Source: Allacma fusca (lineage: Eukaryota > Arthropoda > Collembola > Symphypleona > Sminthuridae). Taken from it: a DNA stretch of 64,000 bases. The DNA lies in NCBI GenBank assembly GCA_947179485.1, contig OX359245.1, positions 7,545,001-7,609,000 on the forward strand, given 5' to 3'. The number at the start of each line of letters is the position of its first letter. Position 1 is the stretch's first letter. Below the pieces are notes generated by a model that searched no databases, was not told the DNA's origin, and saw only the letters and a list, made by a program, of their open reading frames with translations. Both the position numbers and the translations under genes were made by a program. Shown here in pieces: positions 23,771 through 37,700 of this stretch.

Positions 23771-26700
23771 AATAATTATATCTCAAGCCCAAGAAATAAA
23801 TAAAAATACTTGGTCATTCATAAATATTATTCCGATGAGAAGAATCCCCTTTACAGTTCTGCATCTTCTGATTTTAAAGTGTTTTAGAGTGTTCTGACGT
23901 CCTTGTTAATTTTTAGAAATGATCCTTAAGTTTTTATTTCGCCCCGATGCTGACAGTTTACTACAAAACGATAATGTCGGCATTCAAAATTTATCATTAA
24001 ATTGTTAGAATAACCACCACAAAACGAACTTCCTTTTGCTACAAATTTTCTGGAAACTTTAATGGCTTTAATTTTTTTTTTAATTTTGAAGAAAAGTAGC
24101 GTAATAATCGAGGGATAAAAGAATCGAATTAACTTTTTAAGTGTCAACCATTATAACCATTTTCAAAAAAATCCGAAAATATTTTCCGAGTGGCTTTTTA
24201 CTATTGAGTTACTGGTGTTTACGATCTAAGCCTTCGCTTTCTCTGAACAGATACTTTTGTTACAGTATTTAAAACAGGGACCCAAATGGATTATGAAACA
24301 AGAAATGATTTTTAAGTATTATCCAAATATTTCAATCAAATTTTAGAAAAATTTGTATTCAAATTTGAACATCTCCGGGGAGAATTACATTTTCTGTTAC
24401 CAATCGGGGAACTAATTATACAGGGTCCTAAGACAGCGTTGCCCACAACTAACCCATCAGGAGGGGTACTTGAAAATGTTCCATTCCGTCTTGATTTAGG
24501 AAAACCTTTTCCATATTTTTCAAAATTAGTTCCATACTTCTTAATCAAAATTTTCATCCTGCTAAGTCATTTTTTATAAATATTTCTGCCCTAAGTTTGT
24601 CCCTTTGAGATAGCAGCATGGGAGATATCTATGAGCCCATACAAATTCAAATAAAACCAGGGTTTTAGTTTGAAAATAATTTTAGTTAAATTAAATAATT
24701 TTGCAGTCCACGCAGATAACGTAATTTTAATAAAATAATTTAAGTATATATAACCTTGTGAGAGATTCGTTGTTCACGAAAGAAAACCCTGTTTGAATTA
24801 ATTTGCGAGATTTGAATGCTAATTTTTGAAAAGCTCTGGTGGAAATTCGTTGTTCCAATAACGATTTAAGAACCAATTGAACAGGGTGCCAACAAAGGAT
24901 TTACTCCTTTTGCCGCCCATTAAATAGTAGGGTATCTGACAAAATATCCAGTCCCTCACGATTTTCAAACGAGCAAATATTTTCCAGATCTCTCAAAATA
25001 TGTTTCATCCTTCTAGCTCAAAACCTTTGTACACAAGGAAGTGACGCCAAGTGTGAGAATTTTCAAACCAAGTCTCCTCATTCAATTGCCAATTTCGATT
25101 AAATATTTTAATATTTTAATTTTACGCCAAATTCTAATCTATGAAAATTTTCCGCGTATCACATCGATATAGCGAGAATTTATGCTGCAAACTATTAGGT
25201 TTGAAACAAAATTGTAAATCCTACAGTTACCAGAATGAACGAATGATAATTTGGCCGACGTCTCCTATCGGTTTCACAGAAAATGCTTTAAGTAGTGTCG
25301 AAGTTTGATTGGTGTTTTTCTTAAATCTTTAATTAGCTAAAACGACGTTGAAGCTATTTGTATTTAAAAAACACTTGATTGACTTTATTTTTTCTCACTT
25401 CTATTCTGCCTTGAATACTTTTCATTGCAGTTTAAATTAAGACTTCGTTCTCAATTTTTTTGTACCAACCAGTAATTTTCGTTTGAAATTTTGAAACTAA
25501 AGTTCACTTTAAAATGGGTGCATTTTTTCAAACCAACACTCACCCAGATTGCAGATTATTGAGTTCCAGCGTTTTTCAGACCGCTTTTAATTTATTGACT
25601 TTGGACCCAAACATTTTAATTAAGAGTGTTACAAGTCTAATGGCTGCATATACTGTAACATGAGCAATTGTCATTGGGAGGTTATTTCTTGTTACGCATT
25701 TGATATAGAATAAAATCGTAACTTTGGAATTTTGAAATAAAATTGTGTAATACTCAATTGAGCCATTTTCTGAGGACCACAATTACAATACATCTCAAGT
25801 CCAAGAAATAAAAATAATCCTACTTTTGTACCTGCTGGATTCCTCATACTAAATGTAATTCCATTGGAACGAGTCGTCTTCACAGTTCTGGATGTTAAAC
25901 TAAATTCCCTGAAATCTAAGCATATGTAAGTGAAAACCGTCATCAAAAAGCAAGCTTAACATTTCCTTCAAGAATCCAGGCAATTGCAGTGCCTTCGGAA
26001 TATTTGCAACGGGAAATATAAAGAGACTGTCTTTAAAAATGCATGGATTCGTAATGACAAAATGATTCTCTTTTCATATTTGAATGTAGTCAAGGACTTT
26101 ATTACTCGACTAGCTACAGCATTAAAATTTTGAAAAAACACTTGAAATACATATCGCAGGATGAAAGAAATAAAAAAAGATGTACCACAACTATCAATAC
26201 ATAATGTTACAATGTTATGGCGAATAACATTTCAAGTGGCGTCTAAACTATTTACGTTCGTATTCTTTGCCGTTCCCCGCTATAATTCTTTGTTAGAGTA
26301 TTCAAAACATGGTCCCATAAATTTATGTATATATCTATGAGTCCACAGAAATTGAAATAAAATGAATTTCAAATAAACGTCATTTATTTAAAAACAGTCT
26401 CGTTTTTCGTTACTAAATTTTTTTTAATTTCTAAATATTTCATGTAAAATTGTTCATCAAAAATGTGTCTGTATATAAATTTAAATATATTAATATGAAG
26501 CTCCGTGAGCTATATCTATGGATGGTATTATGGATGGAACTAATGATTCAATACAAATTATATAAAGTTGCGCCCAAGCTTTAGTTTTTGGGTCATCTTA
26601 ATTGTCATGAAAGCATCAGTATTTTAATGGGATTTCATATTATTGCCCCCCCTTCTTGCTGAATTTAATTCGAATGTTTTCCAGTTCAATTTGGAAACTA

Positions 26701-29700
26701 AAGGAGGTATACTTAAATTAAAATTTAAAAATTAAAATTCTCTATGAAATCCCCCTTGAATATTTATTTTTAGAATAAGAGAATTTCAATTGAAGAAAAT
26801 TAGGGGAAAATTTAAAATGATCTCAAAAATTCATTACCATCTATTTCATTTGAGTACAAATGATCCAGTTTCCCGGTTTTAATTTGAAACTTTGACGCTA
26901 TCCAGGAAATGATACATAAATTACATCTAAATTAAATACTACAGGGTTCCCTTGGACCTACATATCTCGTTCCATATCGCTTCCATGACGCTTCAAACCC
27001 CAAATAATTTCGCAATGACCAATTAGCACTCGTACATTGCTATGTACTTATATGTATTATTTTAAGGCACAGGGGTTCCTTAAAAGAAGCCCTTTAAAAT
27101 TCAGTATGCTCGAAATAAATAGAAACGTTTTAACAGTTTTTTTTAAAAAAATATTATTTTGGAGGACGATTCGAACTGCTACTTCCAGCAGCCAATGTAT
27201 TTATGTATGTAAAATGTTTCAAAATAATCAAACAATGTATTTCATGCTGAATTTTTTAGAAACATTTATTCGCTTCAGGAACCCTGTCCTATGACTCAGT
27301 CTAGTAATTGTTCCCAAATCTCCCTTGGTTTCTACTTCTACATTTGTAAGTACAACTTCCCTAAAATCTGAACCTAAGTGACGAAAACAGTTACTTAGTA
27401 TTTCCATCAAAAATCCAGGTAACTTCAATTTTTTTGGAATATAAACGAACCGCCCCTGAAAAATTTATAAATGTTATTTTGAAAGGAAACGGGTTTCATA
27501 TTCTATGCCAGAAAAGAATTGTTTGCACTATGATTGTCAAACACTTCTTTGTCAACACAATTGACCAAGGTCAATTTTTCTATATCAGTATGAGAATAGA
27601 AAATTTGTTTCATCCCTCCAGTTAAAAAATTATATACTCTGGGGTTAAAAATATGGAACAAATTCAAGATTGTTTTTCAAAAAGGTCACATTTTGAAAGT
27701 TATAAATTGTTCACTATAGCTTCAAATTTTGCTTCAGAACACTTTTGACACTCGTTTGTAGGAAATTTCAAAAGCCTTTCAGAGGACCTGAGAATTTTGT
27801 ACATACCGGATAATGCGCAGAGAGAAAGATTGGGAAAATTCATCGCCAAGAGCAAAATCTCCATTTCCCTTGTACAGGGAGATTACTTTGGCCCTTTTCA
27901 GCTCATGTGAGTAAATTTCGTGACACGGAATAAGATTCAATAGATACAGTTACATGAAGATAAAACCACCAGATCAGTCCTTTCAATGTTTGCGAACTCA
28001 AATCTGCAGAGCTTAAAAAATAATAGATGGAGGATTTTGCAGGTGTCACATCAATTGAGTGAGAAATTAGGATGTAATCATCTACGTTCTAAGCGAAATC
28101 GGAAAATCGTGAGTTAGCAGTAAGCACTATGTATAATCTTCTCAATGACTCCTCCGGGTAGCACACAAAACGCATGGAACGTCGTTGAAGCTCAATTGTT
28201 TAATTCAATCCTTTTACAACGAAATTTTCTAAATTATCGTTTATTGGGATTAGGGTGGGAACAAGAATGTGCTAATTTTCATCCTGTTACCTGATTACTG
28301 GTTTAGCAGACACGTGCATTCGTTATCCTTGCTGTGTCACCTATCAGATTAATTTGTACTGATTGGAAGTATGAATTAATCCAAAAATTAGTGATACGCT
28401 CGGGTGGATTTTTTAATGTTCCTTTTAGCACACTGGGAAAGGAAAATTTTAGAATCTCAGAGTCAAGCAACTGTGTAAATTCGAACATAGCACCAATTGC
28501 AAACTGAATTTTAGGTGCATTCATGTCGTTGGTTAATTAACTAATGAGCCTACCGGCTCCTACATTCAAACCCTGGAGCTCTTAGGCTCCAAAACAAGGA
28601 TTACCTCAAATGAGGCAAATATACATACATATATACGCATACGCGTATAATTATACCCGACAATTCATCAGTAATTAATTTGTATTTATATTTTATTCAC
28701 ATCACAAGTAATTATTAATGGATGGGAACCCCTTGAGATTTAATGTGTGTAAAAGAAACGAAAACTTCATACTGAATTTTTTTAAACAGGAATGGTACAC
28801 AATTTGAACAAATACTTCCAAGAGCCAATATACACACATCTTATCAAATCAACCCCCAAAATAAATTGGTTCTTAATTTTTGGGGATTTTTCTTTCAGGA
28901 TTCATGTCCAATGACGCATCCCCGCAACACTTTCCAAACTGCCGTAATATCTACTTCCATTCGATACTTGTGTTAGTGTCACTAAATACTGTCACAGTTT
29001 TCTTATCGGACTCCACCTAATTTCGTATCTACAGATGCATCTTCCGGCAATGCCATGCGAAATAGCTGGAGTGGCGTGAAACTCTAAATGTTTTTTTATT
29101 GAGTTATCAGCACTCGTTACTAACTTTGTATTTTTATTATTTAAAGTTAATAAATGTTACTGAAAAGAAGTCCTTTGAAATTAAAGTTGCAAAACAATGT
29201 AATAAAATCTTTTTAAAGAATGTTTTTAAAAAAGGAATTTATCGCCGGGACAATTCGAACAGTTACTCCCAGCAGCCCTCATTTATGCAACATATCAAAA
29301 AAACCCAAATATTTCATTTTTGCTGAATTTTCCAGAGACATTTAATTCTTTCAGGAATCGTGTCCTATAATTTTTTATGATAACCCTATCTATCAGAACC
29401 AAAATATAATAAAAGGGCTTTCCAAAGAAGAGCTTCTGTAAAAAAAACGGGGGGGGATTGAATATTTCGAGAGCAGTAGAAATAGAAGTTCTAGTGCAAC
29501 TCCAGTGGCTTCGGAATATTTGCAACGGGAAATATAAAGTGACAGCCTTTAATAAAAATCATTGATTAATTATGACAAATGATTATATTTTCGTACTTAA
29601 ATGTATAGTCTAGGAATTTCTTACTCGACTGGAGACAGCATTCAAATTTAGAAAACATGTACTTAAAGTAAAACTGGAAGAAGTAGTTATTGATCGCTTT

Positions 29701-30803
29701 TATAATTTGTTTTATAACCTGCTGAAATTAGTTTTGGAATATTACCAAGAACATTTCAAGTGGCGTCTAAGTTCTTTACGTTGTTATTCCTCCTCAATCT
29801 CTGCTATATTTTTATTACAGTAATTATTCAAAACATGGTTCCATAAATGTATGTAAATGTCTACGAGCCCAGAGAAATTGAAATGATGTGAATTTCAAAA
29901 AAATAATTTTACTTGAAAACATTCTTGTTTTTCGATAATAAAAATTATTTTAATTTCTTAATATTTCGTGTAAAATTGCTGATCGGTAATGTCTGTATAT
30001 GAATCTCCATATATTTAGCGCAATGAGATAGATCTGTGGATGGCATCGCCTTTGTATCAATCGTAGAAATTTTTACAAAGAAAAATTATTATACCCAAAG
30101 GGATAATATCGCTGTCCCCCGTGAGCAAAACTTTATTACTTGATTTTTTAATGTTTACATTATGAGCTTATTATAGTATTCTCTGCACAAAATTTACTTG
30201 TGTCCATAATTATTATTGCATCCAAATGCGGAATTTTACATTGAGAAACGATTTTGACTCCTGTAACTTGAGAAATTCCTCGCGGATTTTTTTACAGGAA
30301 ACGGGATTGCTATTATATGTAAGAATCAGATAAACATAAATGTTAACCCACAACTCATTTTTCAATGAATGTTGACACTTTTATAAATAAGTGGACATTT
30401 TATGTCTTTGAATATAATTATTTTTTAATGTTCTAAACTATTCAGAAGTAGTAAATTTCCCATGTGCTCACATAAACGAACGAATTGGAAATTGGTACCT
30501 CAATTAAATTTGGATTTTTTACTAGAAATAAATAAATAACTAGCGTGGAAGCTTCGCTTTTTCATTTCAATCAATTCTTTACCCCAGTTTTCAATGAGGA
30601 TAATCACTTCAAGGAAAGTCTACAATTGCATTAAAAATTACGTATTGTGTAACAAATAACGCAATTAATATTATGATGAACAATTCAATTCGTCAAGTTT
30701 CCCACTACCACAATCGGAAATGGAACAACGGCATTTTAATCAGGTTTTATAATAAAACTTAATAAATTTGTAAATACTAAACATTTCCTGATTAAAATGT
30801 GAT
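23771..30803. repeat. Diverged base-layer units, no gene seen
   Basis: This stretch is made of rearranged relatives of the rest of the window. The block 25650-25880 matches 12610-12850, 26565-26820 matches 7480 and 16690, and 28030-28540 matches 11330-11850. The CATTTCAAGTGGCGTC phrase occurs near 26230 and 29755, as in 2682 and 33103. Frames are at most about 90 codons and have no recognised domain. Confidence 0.65.
28546..28589. repeat. Short hairpin-forming inverted repeat
   Basis: GAGCCTACCGGCTCC and GGAGCTCTTAGGCTC can pair over 15 positions with about three mismatches around a 14-base loop. It sits in otherwise AT-rich text and is locally GC-rich. No run of T follows, and no function is assigned. 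Confidence 0.5.
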
Positions 30804-33800
30804 ACCTGCAGGAATGAAATATTTCATTTTGCGCAATTTGAGGGTTGGTCAAAATCATTTGGCTCTCCCTCTAGCCAACAAAACGGAGTGACTTTTAAAC
30901 GCTTGGATTCCCCCAACTTGCAGGAAATTGGTTTCCAGATATTCCAAAATTTATTCCATTGACCTAGATTAGAATATGAGCTCATAGGGGTCAGGATCGT
31001 GAAGCAAATCTGTGTTCTTTAGAAGGTCAATCTCTACATTTTATTTATTGTCACACGTAATTACATATATATTTTCAGAAAATTTTCTTCGCATGGAATT
31101 ATATGGGCTTTCTGGGGAAGTATTTGAGGGCGTTACAAATTGTGGGCATAAACCTAAAGGATATGAAACAACGTTTGGAGACAGTTAGCATCTGATGAAA
31201 GAAACGAAATGAAATTTTTTTGAAATAATGTTTTTAAAAGAGAACGTTTTGGGAGGAGGATTTGAAAAGTTACTTCCAGAAGCCCTTATACACAGAATAT
31301 ACCAAAATAACATAAAATTTTTTATTGCTCCCGAATTTATTAGTAACATTTTTTGCTTTCAGGAACACTGTCCTGCGCCTCGGTCTGATACTTTGGAAAT
31401 TCTCTGAAATCTAAATATAAGTGATGGTCATCACCAATACACGATATCAATCAAAATAACGTTTCCATTGTTTTAGGTAGAAATCGCCCAAACTCCAAGT
31501 ATAAATGAGATTCACCGCCAAAAAACGAATCTTAAATGTTTTCCTCAAATATCCGAGTAACTTCAATGAATTTGGAGAACTTTGAATGAAGGAGATAAAA
31601 AGACGCCCCTGAAAAATTCTTCTGATTTTCTGAAAGGAAGCGCATAAGTAATGCACGCTTCACAATGCATTGGCCAAAGAACTGTAATCAGGGTGGCTTG
31701 ATTTAAATCACGTTGATTTAAATCGTGATTTAAATCAAGATTTAAATCACTTGATTTTTTTCAAATAAATCACTGATTTAAATCAATATTGACTATTCGA
31801 CTTTTGCGGTTAGGTAAAATGTAATTGTACGCCTCAAAACGTTGTAAAACGTGCATTTTTGTGTTTTTACGAATTTTGGTCATGAGACCATTTTGGATTT
31901 TGATAATTTTCAGGATAATTTGCGTACGCAACCATATTGATTATCTGTCATGCTGTCACAGTGCCATAAAATTTAGATGTGAGTGAGTTTTGAAATATTG
32001 TATATTAATAGAGCCTCTGCTGGGGACAATTGTTATGTCTCAAAAGATTCCGTCTCGTTTCAAAATCCAGGGACAAAAATAAGTATCCCGATCTCGTCCC
32101 GGAATAACACGGGACAATATTTATGTCCCAAAATTGTCTCGTCCCTAACAGAAACTCAGTATCTACAAAAGCGTCCCAACATCCAATCTTTCTAAAAGAG
32201 TACCATTTCAAGTGACAAGATTTGACTATGAATTTTGCATTTTTTAAATGTTATACTCTATACTTTATAAATTTTATACATAATTTAAATGTTGTACGGA
32301 GAGATATTCACATTTTAAATGGAATATTCCCAATTTACAAATATTTTTTCTGCCCAACATACTCTACCATCCCTTCCCGAAACACAACTGAGATGCACAT
32401 TTTATGAAATGTGTATATAGTGTATATATCAATAAAAATCCAAATGAGAGCTGGTATTTGTCCTATACAGCGTTTGGCTTCAAATACAAAACTGAATTCG
32501 AAATTGGTACAATTTACAAACAATTCTGTTGATATTTGGAACTGGCCTTTAACCAGCTTTTTATTTCATTAGGTAGTTAACTTACTTTTGTAATTTTCTC
32601 TCAATATATTTTCTGAATTGTTCAAGTATTATTAGTACCAACAGTGTACAATATTATTAGGAAAATTAAAATCCAAAAATTTGTACGGTAATTCTGTTGT
32701 ACAATAAAATTTTGAATTTAAATCAGAAAATATTGATTTAAATCAAAAAAATCCGATTTAAATCAAATTAATCCGATTATTTTGATTTTTTTCAAAAAAA
32801 TCAAAAAAATCAGCAACCCTGACTGTAATATTACAATGTGCATTTGACATTGGTATTTGGTTCAGTATGATATCCTTAATTCAAAAATACTCCGGGGTGG
32901 GTACCTTTGTTAATTATTATCGTTTTGTCAAAATAGCAACATGACTTTATTTCCATACTTAAGTGTAATTAAGCATCTTCTTACTACTCCAGCGGCAGCA
33001 CCACAATTTTTACTGGGCGATTGACGGGGGATTTATTTTAAAAACCACAGGTGCCTCAGCTCTCTAACTATCTTGTACATCAGTCGAGGGACATTTCAAG
33101 TGGCGTCAAAATTAATTACAGTCTTATTCTTTGTCTTTCTCTTCTACAAATTTTGTTTGCAGTACTCCAAACATTGTCACACAAATGTATGCAGAAATAT
33201 AATAGCCTAAAGATACTCAAATAAAATCAGATATTTTATTCGAAAATAATTAAATTCTGTTTTTCCGGGGTATGGTAAAAAAAAGATTTTTAAGGAATAC
33301 CCAAGTTTGGGAAGTTGTTGTCATGTTTAGATTAGATATTTAAGATAAATACATTAAGAATTTTCATACGTAATATTATATTAGTTTCTCACTAATACTC
33401 ACGCACTATTACCAGTTTTGAAATCACGACTCACAACACTGTAAATTCATTCTGACGTTGCGCAATTTAGATTTCAATTTTTTATCAAATTCAATAACCG
33501 AAAATATTCAATTCCCACAACGATTCGGCCAATCCTTTTCCAGATTTTTCTAAATTTGATTCATTCATGTACATATTTCGAAAATTCTGGACGCAGTAAT
33601 TAAAGACGTGAAACACGTTCAGGATTGTTTTTCGAAAAGATAAACTTTTTAAAGTAATAAATTGTTTACAGTAATTTTAAAATTTGTTTCAAAACACTTT
33701 TATCACTAGTTTGCAGGAAATTTCAATTCCTTTCAGAGGTGCTGTCAAACATTGAGAATTCTGTGGATGCCCTGGTAACAGCAGAGAGAAAAAAATTCAT

Positions 33801-33885
33801 CCTCTGGAGCAAAGCTGAGGAAAATTAATGTTTCTGGTCCTGAATTTTCTTCTTGGATACAATTTATAATTAGTCAAAATAAAAT
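30804..33885. repeat. Segmental duplication copy B, left part
   Basis: This is collinear with copy A from 1170 to about 3490, apart from the MITE at 31689-32821 and indels. It stops at AAAAT (33881-33885), the target duplication of the BEL element, and resumes at 55273. The two parts together reconstruct one uninterrupted paralogue of copy A. Confidence 0.9.
31689..32821. mobile_element. hAT-type MITE with GATTTAAATC arrays
   Basis: The element is 1133 bp. The left end starts CAGGGTGGCTTGATTT and the right end, inverted, starts CAGGGTTGCTGATTT. ACTGTAAT flanks both sides (31681-31688, 32822-32829), and copy A (about 2450-2457) has this sequence once, which proves the insertion. Palindromic GATTTAAATC words fill both subterminal zones. 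About 32010-32155 inside it contains GGGACAA/GTCCC clusters that look like a smaller inverted-repeat insertion. No transposase is seen. Confidence 0.92.
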
Positions 33886-34351
33886 TGTTGAGTTAAGCAT
33901 TCTCTATAGACGTAAGTTATATGTACACGCTTGGAATTACATATTCTGTGTGGAAGCGATGTAATGTTACATAAGGTTATGATATCTTCCAGCGCCCCTC
34001 GGCAGATCCGTCTGCTCATGAATCATGTACATAGGTCGCGGAGGAAGAACCAGTGTGGAGAATCGTTCGTGGTGTAAGCATCATTGTTGCTGGTCATAGT
34101 ATTTTGCTCTTGTTACATTAATCGAGTGTAACCAATCTTGTCAGTTACAGGAGTTTTTACAATAAAGTTAAAATAAATAATTGTGTGTTGTATCCCTTTA
34201 GTCCTTAATCAACGTAGGACTAATTGTAAGACAGTACAGCCATCAACGTAACTTTAGTGCTACAGGCACACATGCATATTCACACGCAACTGCTTTTACA
34301 GCCGAAAGGTCCAGCTTGGTCATTGCCAATATTCCCACATCACAAGTAACA
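33886..34351 (+). repeat. 5' LTR of the BEL/Pao element
   Basis: The LTR is 466 bp, begins TGTTGAGTTAAGC and ends CACAAGTAACA (TG...CA). AATAAA at 34161-34166 can serve as the polyadenylation signal. It includes 13 bp (around CATAGTATTTTGC) that the 3' LTR lacks. No clear TATA box is seen. Confidence 0.95.
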
Positions 34352-34354
34352 TTT

Positions 34355-34373
34355 TGGTCCTTCGTCGAACCGG
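34355..34373 (+). promoter_or_regulatory. Candidate primer-binding site of the BEL element
   Basis: TGGTCCTTCGTCGAACCGG lies four bases after the 5' LTR. Its first ten bases fit the complement of a tRNA-Tyr 3' end as I remember that tRNA, but the rest does not, so the primer identity is open. Confidence 0.45.
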
Positions 34374-34770
34374 ATTTATTACCATCAAAATCTGTGGAAA
34401 TTATATTTGTGTTGTGGTGAATTTGTGATTTTACATCCACTTTGGTGAAAACGGAGCTAAGCTGTAACGGCCATTCTTGTAGCTGAACATTGTGATACAT
34501 ATATACCACGCTACACCAAGCAACGGTCACTCGTCCTATCCTCCTACTGAGATACATAGTGGCCACTCCAATCCATACTCCACAATCTTAGACACTAGCG
34601 CTACCTGCAAAAGTAAAGCCACGCTTACTCGAACCTCCATTTTGTTTTTATGACTGTTAGCCATGCTAACTTGATTCGCTACCAGTTCTTATGACTATGG
34701 TGTATAACTACGCGTATGCAATTGATCTCAATCGTGAATTTTGACCTCTATGAATCTATTGCCATAATTA

Positions 34771-37700
34771 TGAATGTCAATATGATAGCCTTAAAAAACA
34801 GTCGTTCTGGTTACAAGTCGGTCGCTACTAGACTGAAATCGTCATTGGAAGCTCAATGTGCTTTCAAGAAGTGCATATATCATGTACATGTCAAAGCTAC
34901 AAGACATCACCAAGAAGTTAGAAGAAAATCATGGCCAAATTCTAACAACTTGTATGGATGAAAGTGAAGCACAAACTCATATAATGGATTATGAATCTTC
35001 CCTCGATGTTTTGATGGAAATGTCTCTTCAGCTCTCCTCTTGGGACGACATATTAACAAGACAGGAGGTTGCTGCTCAACCGCCAATACCACAACCTCTG
35101 CCTCATGTAACTGCTGCTCAGGTGAAGGTCAATTTGCCAAAACTGGAGCTCCCAAAATTTTCCGGCAAATTAGATGATTGGATTACCTTCTCTGACCTGT
35201 ACACGAACACTGTCCATGCTAACGCTGACCTATCAGGAGCTCAAAAATTGCAGTATTTAAAGTCTGCCCTTCAGGGTGAGGCCGCCAGACTCCTTGATGC
35301 CATAACTATTGCTGACGGAAATTATGAAACGGCCTGGAAGATTGTAACGGACAGGTACCATCATACACGTGAGATATTACATACTCATGTTAACAAGTTT
35401 CTACAACAACCCCAGGTCAACTCTGAATCCGCTTCCTCTTTACTAAATATGATTGACATCACAAATCAGTCACTAAATTCTCTCCGTGTACTTAACTGTA
35501 AGCCTGAGGACTGGAATGTCATCCTCATCACGGTACTTTTGAATAAGTTGGACAACGAGACACGGAGAGTTTACGAGAGAAGCCTGGATAATGACGAAAT
35601 GCCTATGTTTGACGATCTCATGAAGTTTCTTGAAAAACAAGCCCGAGCCTTGAATGCAGGAACTTCAAGTCGAAGCAAATTCCATGGTGGAAATCCAAAC
35701 AAGAACGATGGAAAAAATCATGCCCGTCCTCCAGGACCTGGCAATGGTAAGGGAAAATGTTCCTTTTGCAAAGAAGATCACTTTGCTTTTCAATGCAAGT
35801 TATTACTTGACAAGCCTGTTCCAGAACGCTACAAATTTGCTCAGTCTGCAGGAGTCTGCCTAAACTGCCTTCGTAAAGGGCACATAGCATCTCAATGCGA
35901 CAGTTCCAACTGCAAGAGATGTAACAAGAGACACCACACGCTTTTGCATAGAGATGAATTTAAGATGGAGCCGAAGCGTGAGTTAGTTAGTCAGGTGGCT
36001 ACCAAACCATCATATCCAAGCGAAGTACTATTAGGTACAGCAGTCATTAAAGTTATGGACAATGTGGGACACTTCCGTGATTTCAGAGCACTTCTAGACT
36101 TGGGCTCCCAGGCCAGTTTTGTTTCTTCCTCATGTGCTAAAACGCTCAGCATACCAAGAACAGAAGTGTCTGCAGAAATATCGGGACTGGCGGGGTCAAG
36201 TGTTGCCAGAGCTAATTACTCAACTAGCCTAACAATTCGATCAAGAATCTATGCTGCCTTTGAAATTAATGTGGATGCTCTTATAGTGCCCAAAGTAACT
36301 CGTGATTTACCACTCAACAAATTAGATGCTCATGGTTGGAGCCACACTCAAGGTCTGAAATTAGCTGATCCAGAATACTATCGGCCTCGCTCGGTGGACA
36401 TTTTGCTTGGAGCAAACGTGCTCACCAAAATTATTAAATCCACAAAAATTGATGGCGATGAAGATACACCTTCAGCTCAGGACACGGTGTTTGGCTGGAT
36501 ATTATACGGCACAGCTCCGAGTAAACCTTTACTCACCACGGTCTCTCATGTAAATGTGGTGCCAATCATGGAAATTGATGCAACTCTTCGTAAATTTTGG
36601 GAGATAGAGTGTGTTACTACCAAGAGAGTATTTACTCAAGAGGAGGAAGATTTTATTTCGCACTTCAACAAAACTACTATGAGAAAAGGAGACGGGTCGT
36701 ATGAAGTATCACTTCCATTTAAGAAAGATGTGAGGGTACTCGGTGGCTCAAAACATCATGCTCTTAAACGGTTCTACCAAACACAAAACCCTCTGTCCCG
36801 CAACGCCAAGTTAAGAGAGCAATATGTAAGTTTCATGCAAGAATTTATTGAGCTCGGTCACATGTCCCTTATTCCAAGGTCTGAATTAAATACAAGTAAT
36901 GATATCTCATACTATTTACCCCATCATCCAATTCTAAAAGAAGCAAGTTCTACGACAAAGCTACGGGTCGTATTTGATGCAAGTTCCAAGTCCTCATCTA
37001 ATGTGTCCCTCAACGATCGGCTTATGGTTGGTCCCACCGTCCAAGAAGATCTGTTTTCAATCATGGTACGTTGGCGCTACTATATTGTACCTATGTGCGC
37101 AGATATTAAGATGATGTACCGACATATTTGGATGAATCCTTCATATTGGACATATCTACGTGTGTTATGGAGAGAGAGCCCGAAGCAACCCATCGAAGAA
37201 TATTGGTTAAAGACTGTCACTTATGGAACAGCATCTGCTCCGGCACAAGCAGTACTTGTACTCAAGGACATTGCCGAGAGAATCAAGTTGTCGCATCCAC
37301 TTGCCTCCGCCTCACTGATGCGGGATTTTTATATGGATGACTGTATGACTGGTGCCAAAACAATAACAGAAGCTTTAGAGCTGCAAAGTCAACTTTTAGC
37401 GGTTTTAAAGTCATCAAATTTTATTCTACGCAAATGGTCTTCGTCGGAACCAGCAATCCTGGCGGCAGTGCCTGAAGATTTCAGGGAGACACAGATACCC
37501 CTCAACTTTGATCATGACGAAACAGTAAAGACGTTAGGTATGCACTGGAACGCTGCTGCGGATGATTTTCGCTTTACGTTTCATCCAGGACCAGACAAAG
37601 GCAAGGTTACTAAACGGAACGTGCTATCGGAGATTGCAAGATTATTCGACCCACTGGGTCTCATGGCACCTATAACTATTCGAGGGAAATTCATCATGCA

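Noticed and set aside
28620-28665. Alternating ATACATATATACGCATACGCG tract as possible Z-DNA or origin
   Set aside because: Short and imperfect, typical of AT-rich non-coding DNA, with no supporting context.
34243-34566. 107-codon minus-strand frame at the BEL LTR/leader junction
   Set aside because: It spans the LTR end and primer site and has no recognisable protein features.
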